Source: Propionibacterium sp. (lineage in GTDB: Bacteria; Actinomycetota; Actinomycetes; Propionibacteriales; Propionibacteriaceae). From it: a DNA stretch of 64,000 nt. A program made the translations under genes and the position numbers. How positions within the stretch are numbered: the stretch's first letter is position 1; every line of letters starts with the position of its first letter. Location of the stretch: NCBI GenBank assembly GCA_012517405.1, contig JAAYVB010000010.1, positions 62,001 to 126,000 of the forward strand. The letters run 5' to 3'. The notes under the pieces were generated by a model. The model saw only the letters and a program-made list of their open reading frames with translations. It did not search any database and was not told where the DNA came from. Below are positions 1-8,110 of this stretch, one piece after another.

Positions 1-112
1 GACGCGCGGACGCGTAGGTGAAGACGGGGGTGATGGGGTCGTCGATCTCAGTGCCCGGGTCGAGGATGGCTCGGCGTGCTGTCACTGATTCTCCCAAGGG
101 ATTGTCTGTCAT
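1..112 (-). CDS. Unrecognised protein, N-terminal part only (cut by window edge)
   Basis: An ATG at 110-112 on the minus strand opens a frame that stays open to the left edge, giving 37 residues that begin MTDNPLGESVTARRAIL. The residues look protein-like (acidic, proline and aliphatic mix, no low complexity), but I cannot name a family. No good Shine-Dalgarno sits at the usual distance; a near-palindrome lies directly upstream and could be the control site. Only the N-terminus is in the window, so the product is unknown. Confidence 0.45.
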   Translation of the reverse strand, partial: MTDNPLGESVTARRAILDPGTEIDDPITPVFTYASAR

Positions 113-115
113 TCC

Positions 116-139
116 TGAGAAGAATCTTAAGGATCTTCT
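116..139. promoter_or_regulatory. 24-bp near-palindrome just upstream of the left-edge gene
   Basis: Positions 116-139 read the same on both strands except for two mismatched base pairs (arms GAGAAG and CTTCTC, centre CTTAAG). It begins four bases upstream of the minus-strand start codon at 112. That position suits a repressor operator or a hairpin covering the ribosome site. Which of the two cannot be told from sequence alone. Confidence 0.35.
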
Positions 140-190
140 CAGGAGAACACAAGTTGTCAGGGGAATCTGCTCAGAAAAGATTCAGAAAGG

Positions 191-204
191 GCCGTCCGGA
201 CGGC
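191..204 (-). terminator. Perfect 14-bp palindrome at the end of the aldolase-like gene
   Basis: GCCGTCCGGACGGC is a perfect palindrome touching the stop codon of the minus-strand gene. Reading the minus strand it is followed by CCTTTCTG and, a little later, CTTTTC. This resembles a GC-rich intrinsic terminator with a weak T tract for the YeiH operon. Confidence 0.4.
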
Positions 205-851
205 TAGCTGCGGGTTCGGGTGGCCTCGACGATCGGACGAGCACGAGAGCGCAACGCACTCAGATCGCCGCGATGCAGGGCGTCCCCGATGAGCCTGTCG
301 GCCAGGCACACCGCTACCGCACCGGCACCCAGCCAGGCCTTGACCTCGTGCACTGACTCGGCCCCGCGGGCCAGCACTGCGATGTCGGGCAGCAGGGCGG
401 CCAGCTGCGCCGGGTAGCTCGTGCCGAGCACCCCGGCCGGGACGACCTGGACCGCGGCCGCATCCGGTTGCTTCCAGGCGTTGGCGATCTCGGTCGGAGT
501 GAGCGCGGCCGGGCACTGGGGGATCTGGGCGGCGGCGAGCTCTGAGCGGAGCTGGTCGTCGTCACCCAGGGTGAGGGCGAAGGCGGCCTGCTCAGATACC
601 GCCCACTGCGCGTCCGCGGGGGTGCGCAGGTCATGGGTCCCGACCAACAGCCGGCGTCCGAACACCCGGCGCAGCATGGACGGGGTCAGCCGCTGACCCG
701 GACTGAGGCTGAGGATCGGCAGACCTTCCTCGATGAGGACCTCGACCGGGGCGACCGCCTCGTCCAGGGTGCAGCCGGGCAGCAGCACAATGACCTTGGC
801 CTCGACGAGTCCGGCAGGCAGTTCGACGCGTGGATTCACGGCATCAATCAT
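204..851 (-). CDS. KDPG/KHG-aldolase-like protein lacking catalytic residues
   Basis: This 215-residue protein follows the (beta/alpha)8 pattern of 2-keto-3-deoxy-6-phosphogluconate aldolases, whose usual length is about 210. Landmarks of the family are present: an early segment VEVLIEEGLPIL, a middle TPTEIANAW where aldolases have TPSEI, and a late ADRLI where they have GSWLV. The active-site parts are changed. The EVTLRTP segment carrying the glutamate reads SLSPGQR here, and the LKLFPA segment carrying the Schiff-base lysine reads VQVVPA. Aldolase activity is therefore unlikely; sugar-acid binding or regulation is a guess. It starts 3 nt after the stop of the exporter gene, without its own clear ribosome site, so translation is probably coupled. 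Confidence 0.65.
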   Translation of the reverse strand: MIDAVNPRVELPAGLVEAKVIVLLPGCTLDEAVAPVEVLIEEGLPILSLSPGQRLTPSMLRRVFGRRLLVGTHDLRTPADAQWAVSEQAAFALTLGDDDQLRSELAAAQIPQCPAALTPTEIANAWKQPDAAAVQVVPAGVLGTSYPAQLAALLPDIAVLARGAESVHEVKAWLGAGAVAVCLADRLIGDALHRGDLSALRSRARPIVEATRTRS

Positions 852-854
852 GGA

Positions 855-2054
855 TCAGAAAGTGAAGCTGCCCCACAGCAGGACGGCCAGCAGCAGCCCG
901 ACCGCCAGATTCACGACCGTGGCCGCGGCGAAGACGAGCACCGGCTTCCAGCCCGCTTCCTTCAGCGAACCGAAGCTGAACTCCAGGCCGATGCTGACGA
1001 ACGCCAGGATCAGGAACCAGGTGCGCAGCTCGTTGGCGACGCCGATTGCGGAAGCGGCGAAGGTGGGATCGGCGTTGGACGCGAAGATGGTCGCCACGAC
1101 GGAGGCGATCAGGAAGCCGAGCACGAACTTCGGGAAGCTGCGCCACAAGGTGATCAGCGTCGGAGCCGAGGTATCGCCGGCCTCGCGCTGGGTCTTGACG
1201 GTGAAGCACATCGTCAGCAGCACGGCGACCACACCGAGCAGCGCGTTCTGGGTGACCTTGACGATGGTCGCGACCTGCAGCGGCTGCTCACCGGCCATCG
1301 TGCCCGCGGCGGTGACGGCTGCGGTGGTGTCGATATTGCCGCCGATCCAGGCGCCGGTGACCGCGGGGCTGAGCCCGAGCAGTCCGGAGGCCCAGGGCAG
1401 CAGGAAGATCATCGGAACCGCGAAGACAATCACCAGCGAGGCCGTGTAGGCGAGTTGCTCCTTCTTGGCCTGTACTGCGCCCGCGGCGGCGACGGCGGCC
1501 GATACGCCGCAGATCGAGATAGCCGAGCTCAGCAGGGCGCGGAGTTTGTCGTCCAGCCCGAGCAGGCCGGAGAACCACCAGGTGAACAAGAAGACGGCGG
1601 TGATCAGCAGACAGGCCTGGACGATGGCGGGCACCGCGGCCTTCGCGATGACCGCGAAGTTGATGGAGGCGCCGAGCAGGACCAGGCCGGTCTTGATCAG
1701 GAATTCGGTGCGGAAGGCCCTCGACATCTTCTTCCGCAGGCCCAGCGCGGACAAGATCGCGTTGGCGGCGAAGCCGACGAGGATCGCATAGACGGGGAAC
1801 TCGATCGACTTCGCGATCTGGCCGAAGCCGGTGCCCTTGGTGGCGGCCGGCACCCATTCGGTCAGGGAGTGGACGAGGAAGCCGAGTCCCAACAGCACGA
1901 CGATGCCGAGGATCGTCCAGATGATCGGGTGTTGTCCGGCCTGCGGCGCGGCGGGGGCGGCGGGGGCTGTCTCGGTGGGGGCTGTCTCGGCGGAGGCGGC
2001 GGACGCGGAGTCGGTGGCTATCGAGGCGTCGGCAGCGGCGTTATTGTCGCTCAC
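855..2054 (-). CDS. YeiH family putative anion (sulfate) exporter
   Basis: The 399-residue product is an integral membrane protein with about ten hydrophobic segments. It has the hallmarks of the YeiH/UPF0324 family, including LLGASINFAVI, SSAISICGVSAAVAA and TGAWIGGNIDTTAAV. The family is annotated as putative sulfate exporters on limited experimental evidence. I chose the GTG at 2054 because GAGGGG lies 8 nt upstream and the longer frame upstream is arginine-rich and unlike a membrane protein. The first 30 residues are an Ala/Thr-rich cytoplasmic tail. The start overlaps the stop of the small membrane peptide upstream, and the aldolase-like gene follows after 3 nt, so the three form one operon. 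Confidence 0.8.
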   Translation of the reverse strand: MSDNNAAADASIATDSASAASAETAPTETAPAAPAAPQAGQHPIIWTILGIVVLLGLGFLVHSLTEWVPAATKGTGFGQIAKSIEFPVYAILVGFAANAILSALGLRKKMSRAFRTEFLIKTGLVLLGASINFAVIAKAAVPAIVQACLLITAVFLFTWWFSGLLGLDDKLRALLSSAISICGVSAAVAAAGAVQAKKEQLAYTASLVIVFAVPMIFLLPWASGLLGLSPAVTGAWIGGNIDTTAAVTAAGTMAGEQPLQVATIVKVTQNALLGVVAVLLTMCFTVKTQREAGDTSAPTLITLWRSFPKFVLGFLIASVVATIFASNADPTFAASAIGVANELRTWFLILAFVSIGLEFSFGSLKEAGWKPVLVFAAATVVNLAVGLLLAVLLWGSFTF

Positions 2055-2200
2055 GGGAGCAGCCCCTCGGGGATGATGCCGGTCAGGCACAAGGCAAGCA
2101 GGATCAACCCGACGGCGAAAGCCAACCAGTCTTCGCTGATTGAGAACTTGCCATCGGCGTTCGGCGCTTGCGTCTGGGATGCACCAGGTTTGCTGGCCAC
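2051..2200 (-). CDS. 49-residue single-span membrane peptide
   Basis: A GTG at 2198-2200 with GAGGAG six bases upstream opens a 49-residue frame whose TGA overlaps the GTG of the exporter gene. The peptide has a short hydrophilic N-terminus followed by SISEDWLAFAVGLILLALCL, one clear membrane span, and a GIIPEGLLP tail. The SEDWLA...GL pattern resembles the first membrane segment of some single-chain YeiH proteins, so this may be a detached subunit of the exporter. The strong ribosome site and the stop-start overlap support a real gene. Confidence 0.7.
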   Translation of the reverse strand: MASKPGASQTQAPNADGKFSISEDWLAFAVGLILLALCLTGIIPEGLLP

Positions 2201-2398
2201 GGAAACTCCTCAATCGCCGGATGGAATCTGCGACCATCCTAAGGGCCGGCTGCCGGCCGCACCGCCCATCAGCGCTTGCGGTCGCCGTATCGTCACCGGC
2301 TGTTCACTCGGTGCGTGTTCCCGCATTGCCCGCTGGTCGAGCCCTGCGCCCTCGTCCGCGAGCCCCTCGTCCCTCGTCGCCGTGACAGAATCGTCCAT

Positions 2399-4951
2399 AT
2401 GCCCGAGCAACCCAGCCTTTCCCTGCTTCTGGACGAATTGGGCCCCCGCCCCGCGCCGGACGACATCTACACGGCCTTCGAAGACTGGACCATGCGTCAG
2501 GGCATGACGCTCTATCCCCACCAGGCGGATGCGCTGCTGGCGACCGTGACCGGCGCGAACACGATCATCACCACCCCGACCGGGTCCGGAAAATCGCTGA
2601 TCGCCACCGCGGCGCATGTCGCGACGCTGGCCAATCGCGGTCGCGTCTACTACACAGCGCCCATCAAGGCCCTTGTCAGCGAGAAGTTCTTCAGCTGGGT
2701 GGACGATTTCGGCCCCGATCTGGTCGGCATGGTCACCGGCGACGCCTCGGTGAATCCGGATGCGCCGATCATCTGCTGCACCGCCGAGATCCTGGCCAAT
2801 ATCGCGCTGCGCGAGGGCGACCAGGCCGACGTACAGATGGTGGTGGCCGACGAGTACCACTTCATCGCCGACCCCGACCGCGGCTGGGCGTGGCAGGTCG
2901 CCACCAGCGAATTGCCGCAGGCCCAGTTCATGCTCATGAGCGCCACCCTGGGCGATGTCAGCGACCTGGCGGCGAAGCTGACCGAGCGCACCGGACGTCC
3001 GACCGAGATCATCGCGCAGGCCGAGCGTCCGGTGCCGCTGGTCTTCACATGGTCGATGACCCCGCTGCCCGAGACCCTCACCGAACTCATTCACACCGGC
3101 AGTGCACCTATATATCTGGTGCATCCCAGCCAGGCCGCCGCGACCGAGCAGGCCCAGGGCCTGATGAGCATGAAGCTCGTCGACACGGCACAGCGCCATG
3201 CCATTGTGGAAGCGATCGGAGGCTTCCGGTTCGCCCGCGGTTTCGGCGCGACGCTGTCGCGGATGCTGCGGTCGGGGATCGGCGTCCATCACGCCGGCAT
3301 GCTGCCGAAGTACCGGCGGCTGGTCGAGACACTCACTCAGCAGGGACTGCTGAAGGTGATCTGTGGCACCGACACGCTCGGCGTCGGCATCAATGTGCCG
3401 ATCAGAACGGTGGTCTTCACCACACTCACCAAGTTCGATGGACGTCGCCAAAGGATCCTGCGAGCCCGCGAGTTTCACCAGATTGCCGGACGTGCCGGGC
3501 GTCCGGGCTTCGATCCGGTCGGCAATGTGGTCGTGCAGGCGCCCGAATACCAGATCGAGAACGCCCGGCTGCTGGCGAAATTCGCCGGCGACGAGAGGAA
3601 GCTCAAGTCGGTGCGCCGCAAGAAGCCGGCCGAGGGTCAGGTCAACTACACCGAGGCCAGCTTCGAGAAGCTGATCGCCTCGGCCCCCGAGACACTGCAT
3701 GCCCGGCTGGAAGTCACCCATTCGATGCTGCTCAATCTGCTGCACCGCGATGAGGAGACCGGCGCGGCGCTGACCCGCATCATCGAAGAGGCGATTCCCG
3801 ATCCCGCCCAGCAACGTAAGCAGTTGCGCCGGGCCGTGGCGCTGGGGCGCTCCTTGCTGGAGGCCGGGGTGGTCGTCCGGCGGGCGACCCCCACCCCGGG
3901 CGGGCGGCGTTATGATCTCGCACCCGGTCTGCAGGACGATTTCGCGCTCAACCAACCGCTCAGTGCCTTCGCGATGGCCGCGCTCGAGATGCTCGACGAT
4001 CAAGCCGGTGACTACGCGCTCGACGTGGTCAGTGTGATCGAGGCGACGCTGGAGGATCCGATGGCGATCCTGATCGCGCAGGAGAAGAAGGCCCGCGGTG
4101 AGACGATCGCCGAGCTGAAGGCGGAGGGCTACGAGTACGAAGAACGGCAGGCGATCCTGGAAGAGGTGAGCTGGCCCAAGCCCCTTGCCGACGAGCTGTC
4201 GGCGGTACATCTGGCGATGGCCAAGACCCACCCGTGGCTGGTCGAGCATCCGCTGCGGCCCAAGTCGATCGTCCGCGATATGACTCAACGGGCAATGACA
4301 TTCAGCGAGTATGTGGCGTTCTACAAGCTGCAACGCAGCGAAGGCCTGCTGCTGCGCTACCTCTCGGACGCCTGGCGGGCGCTGCGCCAGACCGTTCCCG
4401 CGTCTTTCCACAGCGAGGAGTTGGACGATCTGATCGCCTGGCTGGGCGAACTGATCCGGGCCACCGACTCCAGCCTGGTGGACGAATGGGAGGCCCTGGC
4501 CAATCCCGCCGACACCCAGGCGCGCGAACAGGCGATGGCCGGGCGGCCGCGGCCGCTCACCGGCAATCTGCGGGCGTTCACCGCGCTGGTGCGCAATGCG
4601 ATCTTCCGCCGGGTGCTGCTGGCCGCCGATGACGACGTCGATGGTCTCGCCGCGTTGGACGCCGACGACCCCGATGTCACGTTCACCGCCGACGACTGGG
4701 ATTCCGCGCTGGGAGAGTACTGGGACGAGCACGACGAGCTCGGTACCGCGGCCGATGCCCGATCGCCGCAGCTGTTCATCATCGAGGGACGCGACACCCG
4801 CCGCTGGCAGGTGCGCCAGATCATCGATGACCCGGACGAGAACCACGACTGGCAGATCCGCGCCGAGGTGGACCTGGATGCCAGCGATGAGTCCGGTGAA
4901 CTCGCGTTGCACGTGGTCAATTTCGGGCGCATCGACGGCCCAGGGCTCTAG
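2399..4951 (+). CDS. DExH-box RNA helicase with DUF3516-type C-terminus
   Basis: This 850-residue superfamily 2 helicase has its P-loop at about 59-66 (TPTGSGKS), box II DEYH at 151-154, motif III SAT soon after, and a Ski2-like motif VI, QIAGRAGRPGF. The long C-terminal half matches the actinobacterial DUF3516-containing helicases, which are about this long and are presumed to act on RNA. I chose the ATG at 2399; upstream codons are arginine/proline-rich and lack family features. No Shine-Dalgarno is visible, so the message may be leaderless. It is divergent from the exporter operon and convergent with the AbiEi-like gene. Confidence 0.85.
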   Translation: MPEQPSLSLLLDELGPRPAPDDIYTAFEDWTMRQGMTLYPHQADALLATVTGANTIITTPTGSGKSLIATAAHVATLANRGRVYYTAPIKALVSEKFFSWVDDFGPDLVGMVTGDASVNPDAPIICCTAEILANIALREGDQADVQMVVADEYHFIADPDRGWAWQVATSELPQAQFMLMSATLGDVSDLAAKLTERTGRPTEIIAQAERPVPLVFTWSMTPLPETLTELIHTGSAPIYLVHPSQAAATEQAQGLMSMKLVDTAQRHAIVEAIGGFRFARGFGATLSRMLRSGIGVHHAGMLPKYRRLVETLTQQGLLKVICGTDTLGVGINVPIRTVVFTTLTKFDGRRQRILRAREFHQIAGRAGRPGFDPVGNVVVQAPEYQIENARLLAKFAGDERKLKSVRRKKPAEGQVNYTEASFEKLIASAPETLHARLEVTHSMLLNLLHRDEETGAALTRIIEEAIPDPAQQRKQLRRAVALGRSLLEAGVVVRRATPTPGGRRYDLAPGLQDDFALNQPLSAFAMAALEMLDDQAGDYALDVVSVIEATLEDPMAILIAQEKKARGETIAELKAEGYEYEERQAILEEVSWPKPLADELSAVHLAMAKTHPWLVEHPLRPKSIVRDMTQRAMTFSEYVAFYKLQRSEGLLLRYLSDAWRALRQTVPASFHSEELDDLIAWLGELIRATDSSLVDEWEALANPADTQAREQAMAGRPRPLTGNLRAFTALVRNAIFRRVLLAADDDVDGLAALDADDPDVTFTADDWDSALGEYWDEHDELGTAADARSPQLFIIEGRDTRRWQVRQIIDDPDENHDWQIRAEVDLDASDESGELALHVVNFGRIDGPGL

Positions 4952-4959
4952 CCAGGATC

Positions 4960-5004
4960 ATTGGGTACTTCTATCCGGCGTATGGCACTACAGGAGTCCC
5001 CAAT
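4960..5004. repeat. 45-bp dispersed repeat, copy A
   Basis: This copy aligns without gaps to 6082-6126. The right half is nearly identical (ACTACAGGAGTCCCCAAT in both) and the left half is diverged. The ends form an imperfect inverted repeat (ATTGGGTACT and AGTCCCCAAT), so it can fold into a hairpin. It lies just after the helicase stop and overlaps the last codons and stop of the minus-strand gene at 4988, between converging genes. A bidirectional terminator or a REP-like element are both possible. Confidence 0.55.
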
Positions 5005-5941
5005 AACCGTCGAATGCCAGTCGGCAGCATGAACAGGGCGTGAAATCGCCCTGCCAACCCAGGCCACGGAGGACCCCGGCCACTTCGGCGGCGACTTCGC
5101 ACGGGGAGTTGTAACACTGGTCCCATCCGTATCGCAGCGTCGCGATTCCTCGTCTGGCGTGGTAGTTGTCGCGATCCATGTCACGAAAGGCATCCGGCCC
5201 ATCGTGGCCGGGCCGTCCGTCGAGTTCGACGACGAGGCCTTCCGGATAGTAGATGTCGCGCCGATATCGACCACCGCGCACCTGGCGTCTGCCAGGGGGT
5301 ATGCCGTGAGGCCGTTCCACCTGGCGCAGATAGACGACCTCCAGAGGGCTTTCGGCTCCCTGGCCGACATCCGCGAGGACATCGGCGAGCTGGGCCCTTC
5401 TGGGATGCCGCGGCATTGTCTCCAGCACGTCGCGCAGACCCTGCACGCTTGCCTTCCTGCTGCCGATCGCCAGCGTCGCCCAGTGGATCGCGCGTTCGGG
5501 CTCCGAGGCGCACAGATCGATGATGGCCCGCTCCACCCGCAGCCGGGCTGGTTCACCCACCGCACGAAAGGGCACCCTGGTCCGGGAGAACTCCCACCAG
5601 CCCGAACTGGGCTGCCGCCTTGCTTCGTGTGGCAGCACGATCGAGATCGGCAGCTCCTCCTCACTGATCAGCCCCGCCAGCCTCAGGGCAGCACGCCCGC
5701 CAATGGCCGCGTCACAACCGCCGAGGAACTGCCCAGCCCAGGCCAATGACATCCACTCCGGCTGCAGATCATGGGTGAGATAGATGCCTCGCGAGAGCCG
5801 TGTCCACAGGCCTTTGTCCATGAGCGTGCGAACCGTTGACTGGGACACGCCGTGCCCGCAAATCTGCTCCCAGGTCAGCACGCCGGCCTGTGCGCGCGCC
5901 AGATCTCTCAGCGACTCGGGCAAAGCAGGCTGGGTGGGCAT
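4988..5941 (-). CDS. AbiEi-domain protein with DUF559 (Vsr-like) C-terminus
   Basis: The 317-residue protein begins with a winged-helix AbiEi-type antitoxin domain, seen in QAGVLTWEQICGHGVSQS and GLWTRLSRGIYL. It ends in a DUF559/PDDEXK-like domain, seen in VVELDGRPGHDG followed by DRDNYHARRGIATLRYGW. This architecture is common in actinobacterial chromosomes. No AbiEii-type toxin gene is adjacent, so an antitoxin role is doubtful; DNA binding or a repair-type nuclease role is equally possible. I take the ATG at 5941; a TTG two codons earlier is the alternative, and neither has a good ribosome site. The stop codon lies inside the 45-bp repeat. Confidence 0.7.
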   Translation of the reverse strand: MPTQPALPESLRDLARAQAGVLTWEQICGHGVSQSTVRTLMDKGLWTRLSRGIYLTHDLQPEWMSLAWAGQFLGGCDAAIGGRAALRLAGLISEEELPISIVLPHEARRQPSSGWWEFSRTRVPFRAVGEPARLRVERAIIDLCASEPERAIHWATLAIGSRKASVQGLRDVLETMPRHPRRAQLADVLADVGQGAESPLEVVYLRQVERPHGIPPGRRQVRGGRYRRDIYYPEGLVVELDGRPGHDGPDAFRDMDRDNYHARRGIATLRYGWDQCYNSPCEVAAEVAGVLRGLGWQGDFTPCSCCRLAFDGYWGLL

Positions 5942-6081
5942 AGTCAAAGTCTGAGCTATCGAGACAGCCCCTCGCTGACCGTTGGATTCTCCTGTGGATA
6001 ACTCCCTGCCATTGGTCAGATTGCGCTCGTTGAAGCCTCCAAACGCCGAGGTAGCCGGTGCAGAGCACCCGATGAGGGCAT

Positions 6082-6126
6082 ACTGGGTGCGCTTATATGC
6101 CGCATGGGACTACAGGAGTCCCCAAT
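6082..6126. repeat. 45-bp dispersed repeat, copy B
   Basis: This is the second copy of the repeat at 4960-5004, in the same orientation and 1.1 kb away, with about 11 differences concentrated in the left half. It lies just downstream of the transporter stop codon at 6129 on the minus strand. Copy A has the same relation to its minus-strand gene, which supports a role in ending transcripts. Confidence 0.55.
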
Positions 6127-6128
6127 GT

Positions 6129-7085
6129 TCAGAATGCGACCCGCGTGGCCGATGAGTTCGCGGGCATCATCAGCTCCGCCGGCGGGTCAGCCGACCGCTG
6201 CGTAACGGCTCCGGCGGCCCTGCGGACCTGCGACCCGGTGCGGGCCGTCGCAAATACGACGACACCAGCGGCCACCAACCCGAGACCGACCGACCGCGTG
6301 AGTGACATCGGTTCGGCGAAATGGACGACACCGAGAATCACCTGGAAGACCGCCGAGATGTACTGCAGCATCCCGAGCGTCGCCAAGCGCAGCTGCCTGA
6401 CCGAGGCGTTGAGCAAGAGCAGCGGAACGACGGTGACGAAGCCGGTGGAGGCGAGCAAGAGCAGGTGGGGGGAACCGGTCGTCCAGGTCGTGGCCTGGCC
6501 GGTCAGCCCGAGCCAGGCCAACAGCCCGAATCCGATCGGAGCCAGCAGCGAAAGCTCCGCGGTGAAGCTGACCAGAACCGGCGCCTCGATCGGGAACTTC
6601 TGCTTGACCAGCCCGTAGATCGCCCAGGACAACGGCAGTAGCAGCACTACCCACGGAACCGAGCCGTACCCGGCACCGATCACGAGCAGTGCAGCCCCGG
6701 CGAGCGCCACACCCAGCCACTGTTGCACCGACAGGCGTTGCCTGAGCACGATCGCGCCGAGAATCACCGATAGCAGCGGGGTGAGCAGATAGCCGATGCC
6801 GGCGTCCACGACCTGCCCGGTGAGAATAGCCACGATGTGGATGCCCCAGTTGAGGCCGAGCAGTGCCGCGGAGGCGGCGGTGATCACCAGCGCCCGCGGG
6901 TTGCGCAGGATGTCCAGGACTGCACGCGTTTGCCCATGAATCGCCACGATCGCCATGCAGAGTCCGAAGCCCCACACGATCCGACTCGCCACAAGCTCAG
7001 CCGCACCTGCCGGAGCCAACATGGCGTAGAGCAGCGGCAGCAAGCCCCAGATGACGTAGCACGCCATCACTGCTCTGGTCCACAT
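6129..7085 (-). CDS. RarD/EamA family drug/metabolite transporter
   Basis: The 318-residue product is a ten-span membrane protein of the EamA superfamily, RarD branch. It has the early ACYVIWGLLPLLYAM motif, two repeated five-helix halves, and the late LGMLQYISAVFQVILGV motif. RarD was named from a chloramphenicol-sensitivity phenotype; its substrate is not settled. I start at the ATG at 7085, which has GAGGAG eight bases upstream; the longer frame upstream is proline-rich and not conserved in style. It is transcribed towards the 45-bp repeat. Confidence 0.85.
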   Translation of the reverse strand: MWTRAVMACYVIWGLLPLLYAMLAPAGAAELVASRIVWGFGLCMAIVAIHGQTRAVLDILRNPRALVITAASAALLGLNWGIHIVAILTGQVVDAGIGYLLTPLLSVILGAIVLRQRLSVQQWLGVALAGAALLVIGAGYGSVPWVVLLLPLSWAIYGLVKQKFPIEAPVLVSFTAELSLLAPIGFGLLAWLGLTGQATTWTTGSPHLLLLASTGFVTVVPLLLLNASVRQLRLATLGMLQYISAVFQVILGVVHFAEPMSLTRSVGLGLVAAGVVVFATARTGSQVRRAAGAVTQRSADPPAELMMPANSSATRVAF

Positions 7086-7620
7086 GTTGCTCTCCTCATC
7101 CTGGATCAGCTGTTGACTTGTGCGGTGTGGGGGTGGTGGCGGGATTCCAGGTCGCAGCTGACCCCGCTCGGCTCGTGGCTCGGCTGGAGGCGAAGCAATT
7201 CGGACAGCCGAAATCGTCGAACTCATAAAAAGGCAACCTCACGGCAGATATGGGGCGCAGCGCGACAATTGAGCGCGCTAAAGCGCTACCAGAGCGAGAA
7301 TAGAAACGTCGAATTTGCGACGAATAAAAAGAGAGCGATCGAGCCGCTCAGCGCATGCAGGTGCGCTGACAGCGCATGACACGGCGCAGACATCGCGACG
7401 AGGCGGCCAACGGGCGTCCCTTGACAGTCACGACAGATACCTCTCAGAAGGCTTGCATTGGTTTCGTCTTCACCGACCACGCTAATCGAGCACGGCGCAG
7501 CGAGAATTCAACTTTCACCAAATACTAGCGAATGGTGCTGGGTAGTCAAGCCCAGCGTCAATTTTTCTCATCTATTCCCATTCGAAAGCCATGTGGTGCT
7601 TCGCACAGGTGTCGAGCTGG
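7086..7620. other. Gene-free stretch upstream of the transporter
   Basis: I find no convincing gene in this 535-bp stretch. It must carry the promoter for the transporter gene at its left end. There are short AT-richer patches around 7225-7330. A TTGACA at about 7423 has no matching -10 box at a suitable distance. Confidence 0.4.
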
Positions 7621-7824
7621 CTGCGTTGTTGCCTGGCACTGGCTGCCGCGGGCGGTGGTCGGACCCGAACGGGCCCACCTCCGGTTTTCGGTACTGCTGC
7701 GTGACACCGGCTGCCGCGCACCGTGGCCGGGCCGAAAAGGAGCTCGCCTCCGGATGCCGGCACTATTGCGTGACACCGGCTGTGTGTGCATTGCCGGACC
7801 GAAAGGGGCTCACCTTCTGAGGGC
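7621..7824. repeat. Three imperfect tandem units of about 69 bp
   Basis: Units begin at 7621, 7690 and 7759 (69, 69 and 66 bp), and a partial fourth begins at 7825. Each carries a TGACACCGGCTG-like core (TGGCACTGGCTG in unit 1), a GGCCGGGCCGAA/GCCGGACCGAA block, and a GAGCTCGCC/GGGCTCACC block. CCGGC...GCCGG arms within units 2 and 3 can pair. The stretch is not protein-like in any frame and ends about 120 bp before the tRNA gene. Confidence 0.6.
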
Positions 7825-7941
7825 GGCACCATCGCCCGGGGCGAGGCACCGCGGACGCACGCCACGAGCCCAGCTCTTGAGTTGCCGATTCTCCGCAGAC
7901 GTGTGCTAGGCTTCTCAAGCTGGTTCCGCAAGGGACCGTAT

Positions 7942-8025
7942 GCGCGAGTGGCGGAATGGCAGACGCGCTGGCTTCAGGTGCCAGTGCCCTTTTTGGGCGT
8001 GGAGGTTCAACTCCTCTCTCGCGCA
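7942..8025 (+). tRNA. tRNA-Leu (anticodon CAG)
   Basis: The acceptor stem GCGCGAG pairs with CTCGCGC. The D-loop has the GGCGGAATGGCAGACGC pattern, the anticodon stem-loop is CTGGC-TTCAGGT-GCCAG with anticodon CAG at 7975-7977, a long variable arm typical of class II tRNA follows, and the T-loop is GGTTCAACTCC. The discriminator base is A, and CCA is not encoded. An integrase gene begins 160 bp downstream, so its 3' end is the likely integration site. Confidence 0.95.
8004..8025 (+). other. Probable attL core: 3' end of tRNA-Leu
   Basis: Tyrosine integrases of conjugative elements commonly recombine at the T-arm and 3' end of tRNA genes, and an integrase follows directly here. The exact core cannot be fixed because I did not find a second copy of this sequence elsewhere in the window. 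The assignment rests on position only. Confidence 0.4.
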
Positions 8026-8110
8026 CTTTACTATGCCCGGTTCTATTAGGTATGATGCCTGGTAGATCCGGGTTTCGTCGTTTCGGGAAGTGTTCAGCAA
8101 TGACCACAGC

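Noticed and set aside
855..2237. Longer form of the exporter gene starting at 2237
   Set aside because: The extra 61 N-terminal residues are arginine-rich and read across the 49-residue peptide in another frame; the GTG at 2054 has a good ribosome site.
633..2507. Long plus-strand frame of 624 codons over the exporter operon
   Set aside because: Composition is Gly/Asp/Gln-rich and repetitive, a mirror of the GC-rich minus-strand genes; no family features.
2210..4912. 900-codon minus-strand frame opposite the helicase
   Set aside because: It is the antisense of an unmistakable helicase and lacks any conserved motif.
4988..5941. Complete AbiE toxin-antitoxin pair
   Set aside because: Only the AbiEi-like domain is seen; no AbiEii nucleotidyltransferase gene is adjacent on either side.
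7621..7824. CRISPR array at the 69-bp tandem units
   Set aside because: Whole units are repeated with no unique spacers.
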